DNA from: Marsupella aquatica
Lineage: Eukaryota; Marchantiophyta
Direction: 5' to 3'
Assembly (NCBI GenBank): GCA_973895155.1
Contig: OZ316896.1
Location: 11,408,001 to 11,472,000, forward strand
Length of the DNA stretch: 64,000 nucleotides
The notes under the pieces are model-generated. The model had not been told where the DNA came from. It saw only the letters and a program-made list of their open reading frames with translations, and did no database searches. Below, one piece after another: positions 47,931 through 58,658 of the stretch (within the stretch, counting starts at the first letter, position 1; each line of letters opens with the position of its first letter). The translations under genes and the position numbers were made by a program.

Positions 47931-50231
47931 ATGGGGTATGTGATTTTGGCTGGACTCCTGCTCCTCAGCGCCATCCACATTGCTGCTGCGGGTGCCAGTC
48001 AGGGTGCAAATTATCTCGTGGGAGTGGGGAGCCATGACATGACTGGTCCAGCTGCCGATGCCAATTTGATGGGCTATGCAAACCCTGAGCAAACGGCGGG
48101 AGGAATACACATGCGTCTCCGAGCTAGGTCCTTCATAGTGGCAGACCCTGTGCAGACAGAGAACCGTGTGCTATTTGTCAACCTTGATGCCTGCATGGGC
48201 GCTCAGAGTGTGACTCTGCATGTGCTGGACAGGCTGAAGAGCAGGTATGGCTCGCTCTACACCGAGAAGAATGTTCTAATCAGTGGCACTCACACCCACG
48301 CAGGACCGGGAGGGTACTTGCAGTATGTACTATATCTTGTCACATCACTGGGGTTTGTTCGCCAGTCCTTTGATGCTCTCGTGGATGGGATAGAACTAAG
48401 TATCAAGCAAGCACATGAGACTCTGAGGCCCGGGTCAATGTATGTAAACGCAGGGGAGCTTCTGGATGCAAGTATCAATCGTAGTCCAAGTGCGTACCTT
48501 AACAATCCAGCAGAGGAGAGAGCAAGGTATAATTATGATGTGGATAAAACAATGACGTTGCTAAAGTTTGCTGATGAGGAGTGGGGTGAAGTGGGAGCTT
48601 TCAGCTGGTTTGCAGTGCATGGCACCTCCATGAACCGCACTAACAGTCTGATCAGCGGAGATAACAAGGGGGCAGCAGCACGCTTTATGGAGGATTGGTT
48701 CAGCCGCAGGTCTAGTCAGTATTCGGTTCTTGATGAGACCAAACAGCTGGAGTATGTATCAGATGGGGCTCATCCTGGATTCGCGCCTGTTGATAAAAAC
48801 ACATTTGCAACTGCAGCCATGTTGAAAAGCTCTGGAGGGAAGCCCAGTACAAAAATGTCCAGTGTCATGCATCGTGTCAGGAGTGCCATGAAGGACTCTC
48901 TGAAGCCTCCGTTTGTGGCTGCCTTTTGTCAGAGCAATGTGGGGGACACGACACCCAACATCTTGGGAGCATTCTGTACAGACACCGGTTTGCCCTGTGA
49001 TTTCAACACCAGTACCTGCAACGGGAAGAATGAGCTCTGCATTGGCCGGGGCCCAGCTTATCCAGATGACCACTTTGCGAGCACTAAAATTATTGGGGAA
49101 CGGCAATTTAAGAAGGCAGCCGAATTGTTTGAATCGCCATCATCCCAGCAAATCGTTGGAAACGTTCAGTTTCGCCAGACATTCATTGATTTCAGCAATG
49201 TGAAGGTCACTCTGCAGAACAATGAAGTTATTACGACATGTCCTGCTGCTGTAGGTTTTGGCTTTGCTGCGGGAACTACAGACGGTCCTGGAGCTTTCAA
49301 TTTCGTACAGGGAGATAACCAGGGAAATCTGTTTTGGAAGCTTGTTGGGGGAGCGTTGAAGGTACCTTCAGCTCATCAAATTGAATGCCAAAAGCCAAAA
49401 CCTGTTTTAATTGACACCGGAGAGATGACTTTTCCTTATGCCTGGGCGCCGTCTGTACTTTCCATTTCGATATTTCAAATTGGTCAAATTATCATCCTAG
49501 GAGTGCCCGCCGAGTTTACTACTATGTCTGGCCGACGTCTCCGGGAAGCTGTGAAGACTACACTTATCCAGAATGGTGATGGAGAGTTCGGGGAGGATCT
49601 TGAAGTTGTCATCGCCGGTCTCAGCAATGGATACTCTCAGTATGTTGCGACTTTGGAGGAATTCGAGGCTCAGCGATATGAGGGTGCATCCACTTTGTAT
49701 GGACCACATACTTTGAATGCTTATATCCAAGAGTTCAAGAAGCTGGCGACAGCTTTGGCAAAGGGTGACGAAGTTTCGCCAGGACCTGCTCCTCCAGACA
49801 TGGTGGATCAACAACTGGGATTCCTGCCAGGTGTGGTAGCAGATGCCACTCCTTTGGGTGTTACGTTTGGTGACTTGAAAGAGGATGTGCCTACGAATGC
49901 GTCATACCATGCTGGGGACACAGTGGAGGTGACATTTTATACAGGTTGCCCTCGGAATGATCTTCTTACTGAAGGAACTTATGCCCTAGTGGAACTTCTG
50001 GATAAAAGTGGAAAATGGATCTCAGTCTACGACGATGATGACTGGTCTTTACAATTCATCTGGTATCGACCTTCTACTTTCAGTACACACAGTTGTGCCA
50101 CAATCAGTTGGGAAATCCCAGAGACTGCGCTGGCTGGTACTTACCGAATACGTCACTTTGGAGCGTATAAACACTTGTTTGGATCTGTAAAGCATTTCAC
50201 TGGGACAACCAGCGCTTTCGTAGTCTATTAG
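47931..50231 (+). CDS. NCER: Neutral ceramidase, intronless, Thr at the nucleophile position
   Basis: 766 residues from the ATG at 47,931; the frame opens a little earlier at a TTG, which I do not use. Neutral ceramidases hydrolyse ceramide to sphingoid base and fatty acid, at the cell surface, ER or Golgi. A signal peptide (VILAGLLLLSAIHIAAAGA) precedes YLVGVGSHDMTGPAADANLMGY. Zinc ligands are all seen: HTH (His121/His123, GTHTHAGPGG), His230 (FAVHGTSM), Glu528 (GVPAEFTTMSGRRLR) and the NGYSQYV...Y region. The amidase motif, usually GDVSPN, is GDTTPN (Thr341 at the Ser position), followed by the plant-type ILGAFCTDTGLPC and IGRGPAYPDD. The C-terminal Ig-like domain is complete (YHAGDTVEVTFYTGCPRND to FVVY). 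Length is normal for the family, with no break. Plant homologues usually have many introns. Confidence 0.95.
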   Translation: MGYVILAGLLLLSAIHIAAAGASQGANYLVGVGSHDMTGPAADANLMGYANPEQTAGGIHMRLRARSFIVADPVQTENRVLFVNLDACMGAQSVTLHVLDRLKSRYGSLYTEKNVLISGTHTHAGPGGYLQYVLYLVTSLGFVRQSFDALVDGIELSIKQAHETLRPGSMYVNAGELLDASINRSPSAYLNNPAEERARYNYDVDKTMTLLKFADEEWGEVGAFSWFAVHGTSMNRTNSLISGDNKGAAARFMEDWFSRRSSQYSVLDETKQLEYVSDGAHPGFAPVDKNTFATAAMLKSSGGKPSTKMSSVMHRVRSAMKDSLKPPFVAAFCQSNVGDTTPNILGAFCTDTGLPCDFNTSTCNGKNELCIGRGPAYPDDHFASTKIIGERQFKKAAELFESPSSQQIVGNVQFRQTFIDFSNVKVTLQNNEVITTCPAAVGFGFAAGTTDGPGAFNFVQGDNQGNLFWKLVGGALKVPSAHQIECQKPKPVLIDTGEMTFPYAWAPSVLSISIFQIGQIIILGVPAEFTTMSGRRLREAVKTTLIQNGDGEFGEDLEVVIAGLSNGYSQYVATLEEFEAQRYEGASTLYGPHTLNAYIQEFKKLATALAKGDEVSPGPAPPDMVDQQLGFLPGVVADATPLGVTFGDLKEDVPTNASYHAGDTVEVTFYTGCPRNDLLTEGTYALVELLDKSGKWISVYDDDDWSLQFIWYRPSTFSTHSCATISWEIPETALAGTYRIRHFGAYKHLFGSVKHFTGTTSAFVVY

Positions 50232-51753
50232 GGTAGTAGCACAACTATAAATCGTTGTCGTAGAACAACTATAACTGGACTGTTTTACTGCCTGGTCAAA
50301 GAAGTGAAAAACGATCAGGCTTGTTATCATATTAGAACTTGTAAGTACATAAATAGGAAACTGCTGTTTATACATAGAAACCTATTATGAAATGAGAAGA
50401 GGTCCATCTGAGGAAGGACACATTGAGGCAATTTGTTGGACAACTTTGTACTGTTTTAGCTTCAAAGAAAGAGGATTTACGTTGTGGACACAAGTGTTTC
50501 CTTTCTTTGATACTCTTTTTGGTTTATACCTAGTAGGAACTAATGTTACTTCGTAAGTTCACTTGTAGAGTCGATGAAATGCACCTCAATCACTGACTCT
50601 GGCTTGTGCGGTCTCCCTGTAGCAGTCCTTACGACCCCGTTGATGATGGATTCATCCAGTGCTCTTTAATTGTTTTAGAGAGATCATTATATTGCTCAGC
50701 CTGATCACTCAGTAAATGGCCAGAAAAGCGCTTTGCAACTAGTATGAGCAGTTTTGAGCAGTTGGTTTCAACAATATTAGTTACAAGTGTAGACCTGGAC
50801 TGAAGAAAAGATTCTCTAAACTTGCCTGTTTGTTGAACCCAGCCAACTTCTACAATACAGACCCTCTTAGCAGATTTTTCTCCGAATCAGAAAGCAAGCA
50901 ACGGAGAACATGAAGTAAAAGCGATTATAGTAGATCTGCCAATACGACCAATTAGAAAATGTTCTTCCCAGTAACCCACACCCCATTGGCATTCAAGTAT
51001 GTTTAACCCACTGTCTGGGACGTCAAATGGAATATGCCAGATGCAGTGGTATCCATTCTATTTTCAGGGACACGGACCACTTTCCTGTGAAAGACCTAAG
51101 ATATGTCAGAACTATTGGGACAATGCACATGAATCAAAACAAACCAGGCCATGGTAATTTAGTTTTCCCCAAGCTGGAGATGAAAGAAATGTTTGCAAGG
51201 CCAAGTAGGAACTCATCACATCAATACTCGAATCAAATGAAAGTAGAGTGGGAACCCCAAAAGCCACCTGACCAAAGTTCATACTAGTTTTGTGTTGACA
51301 TGTAACTTTGCATCAGAGCAAGCGATTTGAATAATATATACAAGGCGTATGAGCTCATGACCGCCTGTCAAACGGGTTGGGCAATGCTACATCTTTTTGT
51401 ATCCTAGATTGAATATATGCACAGAAATCAGTTATATTGCTCGTCTTATAGCAAAGTTCTCAGACGTTTATCAGAGCGTTGGACCAGTGAAGCCAATAAA
51501 CAGTTTTGAGAGTGCTCTGTTCAGACGATGGCAAGATTGAAGTCTGGTCAACTGCTCGTAAGGCCGCTAGGTATCAATATATTGTATTTGTTGATACTAG
51601 TCCAGAGACCACAAATGATAACAACTGAACCCTTACCTCAAACTCGGTGTTTGGTCATTTACACGACGAAATTCTACAATTGACAAAGGTCCATAGTTGA
51701 ATCTAATAAAGAATTGGTGCTATCAACTAAATACTTTCAGATAAAATTGAGCA
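50232..51753. other. Intergenic space between convergent ceramidase and DGAT2
   Basis: Holds the 3' ends of both genes. A frame at 51,027-51,287 (86 codons) is not recognisable. No repeat or RNA gene can be supported. Confidence 0.5.
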
Positions 51754-53562
51754 CTACAAAATGTTTAGCTGCAAATCCTTGTACCCATGCTCTGCTTTGT
51801 GCTTTTCAAAAAGCTCCTCCATGGCAGTGATGAACTTTCCAAGTACCTCAGCGACCTCGTCTCGAGACGGCGTTAAATTCTTCGTCACCTCAAGGGGCTT
51901 TCCCACCACTATGTTGACTGGCTGGCGGTATGGCAAAAAGGTTCCGTACATGCCCCAGAAGAACATTGGGGTGAACCCCAGTCTCCGAGAGAGGCTATGG
52001 TACCACTTTCCCGTGGGCTTTCTGTAATGGTAAACCTCACTCTGGCCAAAGCAAAATACAGGGACCAATGGAGTACCTGCCTCCATGGCACACCGTACAA
52101 ATCCGAATCTTTCCCTCAAGAAAATTGTCTCTTGCCCTGGCTTCATATGTAAACATTCCTGAACTCCGCCTGTGCAACAAACGAAACAGCAGCCATCAAT
52201 GAAAGAATTGGTTACTGCCTTTTGTTTCGGTTAATGTAGACGGATTAAAGCATCTGCTAGCTTCCTAAAAGCACTTCGAAGGCATTTTTCCTTTTGCTTG
52301 AGCAACTGAAGGGAAACGCTAGATTCGGCCACCCCTTCATTTGTGGAATGGGGAATAGCGACGAATGATATCAACAGGTAAACGCCTTACAAGCTCAATT
52401 TTCTGGCCATGGCCTGGATCCTTGGAGAAACTGAACCGTACTCTGCTGATATGTTCTACAATTTAGTGGAAACGTTGAAAGAGTTGGGGCGAGAAAGTTT
52501 GCAACGATGTGTTTAAACGCACTCTATTTGCATCCTGGTACGGTTGCTCAATCCAGTAATACAGCTCGTGATATCGGTTCCCTTTGTTTAAGACCCTTCA
52601 CGAAATAAATTGAACATGTCCTAGATAGAAAGGCAAGCCCAGTCACAACAGCTCTATGATGAAGCAAGACACTGCGAACACTAAATGTCGACGAGCGTCA
52701 TTCCATTTCCACATCTTGCAAAAGGTTCAGCGCTACATGGCTAAGTGGAGTCCTTTGCTTGCCCCTCTGTCCCACGTTCGCAGAACACCATAACTATGTG
52801 GACTCATATGTGAAACAATCAGGTAAGCGGGGGAAAACCAGCAAGAGAGAACATAGAAAGGTCAGTTTGATTCCACAAAGATTTGCCTTGGGCTTAGAAG
52901 ACTTGTATGTCACAATGGCTCTTGCTCAAATCAGAGCTCTAAATTCGAGTGAAGGCCAGAATTCAGCACAAAACTAACTCAAAATGGAAGTCCTCAGAGC
53001 AATCCTCACCTGGAACAACCACCACAGTGGTCCCATCGTTGAGCAGCTTGGAAAAAAGCTTTCTGTTAGCAGGAATCAAACCCATCCACGTCCACAAATG
53101 GCGCACGATTGGAGTCCACAAAAGTATAGTGCTCCCAGCAAATTTAATCTTCTTCCAGGGCAAGACACCACTGTGGGTCGTCATTGATACAAGCCCCACA
53201 GGTAGCACGGAATGCGGCTCCACGGCAAGAAGATAGGGGCGCTCCGAGTCCAACGCAGCTATGTCCTCCACATGCACTTTGATGGGAAAGTGCGAAGGGA
53301 CGGTCTTCCAGACCCATTCGGACACGGTTTTGGCGAACTGGGTGTCGGCGAAAATTGGGATAAACATCTGAGACATCCACACCGAAACTGCAGTCAAGGC
53401 CCACAATCTGGGCAGAAGGAGAAAGCAGAGGAAAATTACTGTGCTGCCTATATGGAACCCTCCCATCCATATCGCCAACGCTGCAATCTCCCCCGTTTGC
53501 TTCCTTAAGCGGGTAATAAACTTGCTCTCTCCATACGCCTTGCCACTGTCCATGATTGCCAT
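51754..53562 (-). CDS. DGAT2: Type 2 diacylglycerol acyltransferase (DGAT2), two exons
   Basis: Exon 1 53,562-53,010 and exon 2 52,169-51,754 join across an 840-bp intron (donor CCAG/GTGAGG, acceptor TGCACAG/GCGG) to give 322 residues, the normal plant DGAT2 length. DGAT2 makes triacylglycerol from diacylglycerol and acyl-CoA at the ER and lipid droplet. The first real ATG is 53,562 (MAIMDSGK); the open frame further upstream has no ATG. Two hydrophobic segments lie at about residues 38-72. The active-site block EPHSVLPVG is near 115-123 (plant form of the HPHG motif). Then come GLIPANRKLFSKLLNDG, the splice-restored VPGGVQECLHM (junction in codon 185), and RFGFVRCAMEAGTPLVPVFC followed by FGQSEVY. 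The C terminus is the usual basic LEKHKAEHG-like helix (ELFEKHKAEHGY). The gene looks intact. Confidence 0.95.
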
Positions 53563-53739
53563 GGAGAACAATGTAATCGTCTCCACGCGGAGGACACCTT
53601 CAACTAGAACCCTGCAAAACGTCTCTCTACACCAGGAGATTTCTCCAATCTGTCCCTTGTCCAAATTGAGAATCCGTGCACTGTCGACTGACTGATTCCT
53701 CCACTGGCACTTAGCTGGGTAATCCTGTCGTCCCCTCGG

Positions 53740-53965
53740 ACGAAGGTAGATGCTCAAATGTGTGCAGATCTCCTTTCTGGAATTCGGTTAAATGGACAAA
53801 TCCAAAGGTAGATGATCAAATGACTGCAGATTTCCTTTCTGGAATTTTGGCCACTGGATGCATCAAAGGTTGATGATCAAATGACTGTAGAAGTCCTTTC
53901 TATCATCGGACAAATCAACAGGTACGTGATTAAACGAGTGCACATCCGATTTCTGCTGCTCAGTG
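53740..53965. repeat. Diverged ~60-65-bp tandem repeat in the DGAT2 upstream region
   Basis: A unit like GGTAGATGATCAAATGACTGCAGA.TTCCTTTCTGGAAT is seen about four times (starts near 53,745, 53,808, 53,867 and 53,920). Because DGAT2 is on the minus strand, the array covers its 5' leader/promoter (180-400 bp upstream of the ATG). The nearest copy carries the frame that stays open upstream of the start. Confidence 0.7.
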
Positions 53966-53997
53966 AGTACATCAAATCTGTAGATCCTATCGTTCCT

Positions 53998-54250
53998 CGT
54001 CTTTGTGTTCCCCTTCAAACTTAGTGGCTGACAGAATGGCAGCCACAATGTGGGGAACTGGAATTGTAGTCCAGCCCACTAGCTCATCATCTTTGACAGG
54101 TGACACAGCTACAAACATTCCAAAGCTACCCAATTCACTCACGAAACGCGCACCCATCCGTCCAATCGTGTCCACAGCATTCTCCAACACATCATGCTGC
54201 CGACCGAAATTCTGGGCAAACCGAAATAAAACTTCGCCGGCAGCATTGTT
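53998..54250 (-). CDS. Possible last exon of an unrecognised gene
   Basis: A minus-strand frame reads SNNAAGEVLFRFAQNFG, then RQHDVLENAVDTIGRMGARF, then VSELGSFGMFVAVSPVKDD, then PHIVAAILSATKFEGEHKDEER and TAG. It is preceded by TCTCTAGTAG, which could be an acceptor. A second minus-strand frame just upstream (54,290-54,400, MMEILSAPETPAAP to RPSFRLSSGPSSDRDG) might be the first exon, but the implied intron would be under 30 nt. That makes a frameshift or a more distant first exon more likely. I do not recognise the family. Amino-acid composition looks like real protein. Confidence 0.3.
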
Positions 54251-56805
54251 ACTGGACTACTAGAGAGCCGACCAACCCCATCACGATCGGAGGAAGGCCC
54301 ACTGCTGAGACGAAAAGACGGTCGGAATCCGATGTCCAATAATGGTCCACGGATGGACGCCGTGGGAGCTGCCGGAGTCTCCGGGGCGGACAAAATCTCC
54401 ATCATTCTGTTTCTGGCAGCACAATTCTCCGAGTTGCGTGGAAATCCAGGTGGGGGGCCTGTCAGCTTGTGAATGGCGTGGGTCCTGTCAGCTTGTGAAT
54501 GGCGTGGGTCCAACGAGAGACGAGATTCTGTTTCTTGCTTTGTTTCTTTCGTTCTTAAAGAATGATGGTTCCAATACCAGAATCATTTCACGCCATTTCA
54601 TTCTGCCTCTGCTCTGCTCTGCTCTGCTCTGGAAGCTTCAGTCCATTTGAAACGCCATTGGAAAGGCCGAAGGCTTCTGATCTGAGGCTTGAGGAGCTCC
54701 GCAAAGTCGAGGCCGAATCATTGAATGTTGCTCCATGGGCAGGGACAATTTCTCGGTCCATCCGAGCTTCATTTTCCAGGCTTTTAGCTTCTTCGTTTTG
54801 GTAAATTGTTCCTTTTTCTGCTGCATTATTACCAAGGGCTAAAAGGGGGGCTTTACAAGACTGTGAGGGCAGTTCAGTGTTTCTCCATCTAAAGCCAAAA
54901 AGGGGGAGCCAATTGCCAATTCCATACACTACATTTAAGATGCCTGAGCCAAAATGTGTCAAGTATGAAGACAATAAATGCAATACCCTAAATAGAAAAT
55001 AGAAGCGATGGCTTGCTCCATTCTTTTAGACCCCCTCAAGAGGAGATCTAAGTTTTTGACCATCACGAGGTAATGGAAGTCTAACTTTGCTCCTTAGGAG
55101 GTATTGAAAGTCTAACTTTGCTCCTAGAGACTTTTTGTTAAAAAGAAGGTCTATGAGAGTTGCATGGTTCACAGGCTCTATCTGTGGGACCATCATTTTC
55201 TGGTTTTCTCCCAGGATTTTTTCCTTTTTAATAGACCTATTTCAGATGAGATGCTCAGATGGACCCTCTGGTGAACTGTGTGACCCAGATGGACCAGGTC
55301 ACTTTTGACCAATAATTCAGCCCTTGTAGGTAGGTAGCCAATAATTTAGGAAACGTACAATCTTTGTGATCTAACCAAAGAGAATGAGTTTGTGTGGGCA
55401 TGTTCTCTACGTAAGTAAAGTTCAATAACATCACAAAAATGCTTTGCCAAATGGTCACACTGAAGATGAAAGAGTGAAGGTATGTGACATGTCACAAAGC
55501 ACATTTGAAATGTGAAAGCTAGAATAAATTACATCCATGAGTCTCATCTGTAGAGTATTGCACGACAAAAAAAGCTTAGCCATTGGAATTGAACGGTCAT
55601 GGAAATTGAAATTTGCATCTATGCCTTAAGTATAAGTGTAGCAGCGAGATTGTTCTCAACACACTAAAGCCCTGCACACTACCACATCAAAAAGCCTGGA
55701 ACAAGCAATGTTCTCATGCAATCGCCTAGACTTTACGCTGCTCAAAATCATTTGAGATGGCATAATGTCAAAGGACACTGGTGTACAGAAGATGCTTTCA
55801 GCATTTCTAGAAACTAAGAATGTCTGCGGAGTTCAGTGCAAGAGCTACCGTTAGCCAGTTTCCAAAGTGAAGGAGGCATAGACCCAAAAGAAAACAGTTG
55901 CTTCCTGTTCGAAGCCAAGCTTGGTTGTTTTCAGAAGTTTCATAAGCAAGCCAGCAGTCTTCCAACACAAGTAAGCCTTCCCATAAAGTTTGCATGTCGA
56001 GTAGGGAGAAGCTGTCTCTACATCAAATTCACTCCTATTTAACTCTTCTCAAATCTTACTTACAATATTAACTTTTCAATGACTCATCATTACAAAGCAC
56101 TCAAAATTCTCTATTTTTCCTTTGAAAAGTGGTTTTATATAAAAGTCACACATTATGCCAAAACAGGCCTCTGCGACAGGGTGCCTCATTTCAAAGTGAG
56201 GGGAAATGAAAGACAGTTGCAACCATCAATGGTTCCCGGGGAAAAATCTACAGCCTCAAGTAAAGCACTCAAATATTCAAAGTCATTCAATACGATCATA
56301 TTTACTAGCTTCATACAATCTTCCATCATTTGTGATATCATCCAGGAAGTAGATGTCAATACTTGATGAACTGTATGCAGTGCAAGTTGGATTCTCTACT
56401 TCTGTCCCCAGTGCGAGCCCCAGTGAGACTGATTATAAGCTCTCTGATCTCCATCTGATCACCGAGCTCCATATTCTCAAATCTTTCTCCAAAGACCAAA
56501 ATCTGTCGTGTAACACTCACAAGAACGCTTGGGAAACTGCAAGTTGTAGAGAACAGTCGGACTGGCTCCATCAGGATACTAAAGGTGGTAGTAGCAGTCA
56601 GTGAAGGCTTTCCTGGTGGGAGTTCCATGGTGATTGACTGAAACAAGAGATAAAGAGATCTATAAAGATCAAAGGTAACACTAACTAAGTGCCCAGCTTG
56701 TTAATTGGCTGTCATGTTGTGGCTGGAATTGTAACTGCCCACCACGTTGGACAAACAGTAACCTCCTTGGATTGGAAATCAAATACCCTACCTAAAACCT
56801 GGTGC
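54251..56805. other. No recognised gene; CTCTG microsatellite
   Basis: A (CTCTG)5 run lies at about 54,607-54,631. At 54,452-54,513 a 26-bp word (CCTGTCAGCTTGTGAATGGC) is tandemly duplicated. A minus-strand frame at 56,356-56,646 (ILVFGERFENMELGDQMEI) was read and not recognised. Confidence 0.5.
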
Positions 56806-57103
56806 CTTGGGGGTTTCATTTTGACAAAAATGGCATATCACGTGCAACGAAAGATAGGGTCATTTTATTCATTTGGCTTGAAGGGAAAACTTAAGAAATT
56901 TCTCAGAATAACAATAGGGTCTTTTAAATCCAAATTTAAGACTTATACAAACATTAGGGTACTCTAACCAAATTTTTGGAATATTCCAAGAATACTCCAA
57001 CTTCATAGGGGTTGAATTTTTTTTAATTCTTATATTTTAGGGGGTCCAAGGCCTAAAAATGTGGCAGGTGATGGGGAGGCATCCATATAGTGAGACCCCC
57101 AAG
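56806..57103 (+). mobile_element. ~300-bp MITE-like element with short terminal inverted repeats
   Basis: Starts CTTGGGGGTTTCA (56,807) and ends TGAGACCCCCAAG (57,091-57,103), inverted matches with one mismatch in 13. The interior (AAAAATGGCATATCACGTG, AATAGGGTCTTTTAAAT, ACATTAGGGT) is shared with 35,892-36,156 in opposite orientation. No coding capacity. The superfamily cannot be assigned without target-site duplications, which I cannot see clearly. Confidence 0.55.
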
Positions 57104-57368
57104 AGTGTAGCAAATCCGAGAGCAAATCCCTACTGGACTTTGCACCGTTGGAGCATCAAACCAACCAACATTGAGACAATCCTCTCCATCCAAGCCTACT
57201 CAAATTCTGGTGCCCTTCTCTGCCTATCATCATCAGTCTTCTCAACATCTGCTAAACTCATTTGGATCTTGTGACTCCAAAAATATATATCCGAAGTAGA
57301 TCTAGTAAGTTGAAAGCAAGGTTGAAAACCACACCAAATCTACTTCCAGAAGTTATAGGAGATACTGA

Positions 57369-58170
57369 CTATTGAAGTATATTAGATTGCATGAACACCA
57401 CATCTCCAGGTCTTACATCAAATTGATACCCTATCTATAGAATTTGTCGTAATCCTCCTTTGAAATCTCCAAACACCAGATTTGCTACCCAGCCACTCAC
57501 CCAGCCATCTATGGCATCTGTTGAATCCCTATGCGGGCCCACACTGAAATCAGTTAACATGGCCAACCCCATAAAACAATTCCTGGTTGCAATGTGCATG
57601 AAAGATGTCGCCCCCATGTCTACGCAAGACTGGAAAAGCCTTTGGTACCTAGCATAGTTTGTTCCATCCATACACTCATAAAAAGCCCCAACAACTTGTG
57701 TAACTGGTGTAAATTTTCTGAAAAGCTTGCAAACAATGTTCAATTTCTCCCCTGACACAATCATATCACTGGATACCTCACCAGGTGCATGATTGTGATC
57801 TATTCTATGCCAGAACGCCAAGTGATGAATTCCATGGCCTGCATCATGTTTACTCCCCTTGTGCGTCTTATTTGTTCCTTTTGGAGCCAGAGGAGGATAA
57901 ACCTTTACAATCTCCTGAAGGGCATCCAACCCTTTTATAGTAGGATCCCTCAGTGTAAAAGGCATCTTAGAGAGTTTTTTAAAAAAATTGAAAACTAAGG
58001 GGTTTCTGATCAGGATCCTTTACTATCAAATCACCACCTTCCCATATAGGTAAACCATCAGAGGAAAGATCTCATTCTTTTGTTTCATAAGAGTTTCCAC
58101 AGTGAAATTACAAGTCTTTACCTCAAATGTTTTAGCTAACAGCCCAGTAAACCTACTCCAAAAACTTTTA
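57369..58170 (-). pseudogene. Decayed 2OG-Fe(II) oxygenase-like gene
   Basis: The central frame (57,965-57,435) holds HIATRNCFMG, then VGPHRDSTDAIDGW (iron-ligand His and Asp, HxD), then NLVFGDFKGGLRQIL. It then meets TAG at 57,435-57,437. Past the stop the same frame reads IGYQFDVRPGDVVFMQSN, ILQ, and a second TAG at 57,369-57,371 exactly where the last iron-ligand His is expected (LQH). Upstream, DGLPIWEGGDLIVKDPDQKP and VETLMKQKNEIFPL lie in other frames, so at least two frameshifts (near 57,990 and 58,060) are present. The GDF.GG.L...PGD layout is that of the double-stranded beta-helix oxygenase family expanded in basidiomycetes and some plants. A TET/JBP relation is conceivable but unproven. 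Confidence 0.65.
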
Positions 58171-58215
58171 TTTTGCTCCCATTCGCATCATTCTAATAAC
58201 TTCTGTGGATACCTC

Positions 58216-58658
58216 TGTTAGGAATTGACTCCAGTTCCCGACATAGTTAGCTTGGACTTACTAGGGTTAGTTAACCCTAGATTACATTAGGATAAGATCC
58301 ACTTAGTTTAGGCCCACTCATCTTGGCCCCCTTGGGGGGTATAGGCTGGAGGGAGAGCACTCTCTCTCTCATTCTTCACATGTACTCTCATTTGCTATGG
58401 AGCCTTCAGGAGTTTCTCCACTCGGGGTGTCTCGTCGGTGTAGCGTCTGAATGAGTCTCTCTCATGTTTCCGCATTGCTGTCTAGTTCGGAGCCGACGGT
58501 TTCTTACAACCTCGAGCCTTCTCCATGTTCTCTTTTCATCCTTTTGCTTTTCTCTTATTTCCCTCTCCCTGACTGTCCTTTGAAAACCTCTTGTTCTTCT
58601 ATTATTTCCTTGTCTCCTTCCATTTTCTAGCGTATATATATATCAACAGCATTTAACA
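58216..58658 (+). mobile_element. Long terminal repeat (443 bp) with adjacent primer-binding-like site
   Basis: Begins TGTTAGGAATTG and ends ATTTAACA, so the termini are TGTTA...TAACA. It contains a C/T-rich stretch and a TATATATATATC box near its end. Six bases after the end, TGGTGCTGCAACTCGG begins with the TGGT shared by plant retrotransposon primer-binding sites. Downstream DNA to about 59,060 has no gag or pol frame and there is no second LTR in the window, so this is a left LTR with a short leader, or a decayed remnant. It lies 46 bp from the oxygenase pseudogene. Confidence 0.5.

Noticed and set aside
49497-49814. Minus-strand frames within the ceramidase, protease, MLO and DGAT2 genes
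   Set aside because: They are shadows on the other strand of strongly supported coding frames, without motifs of their own.
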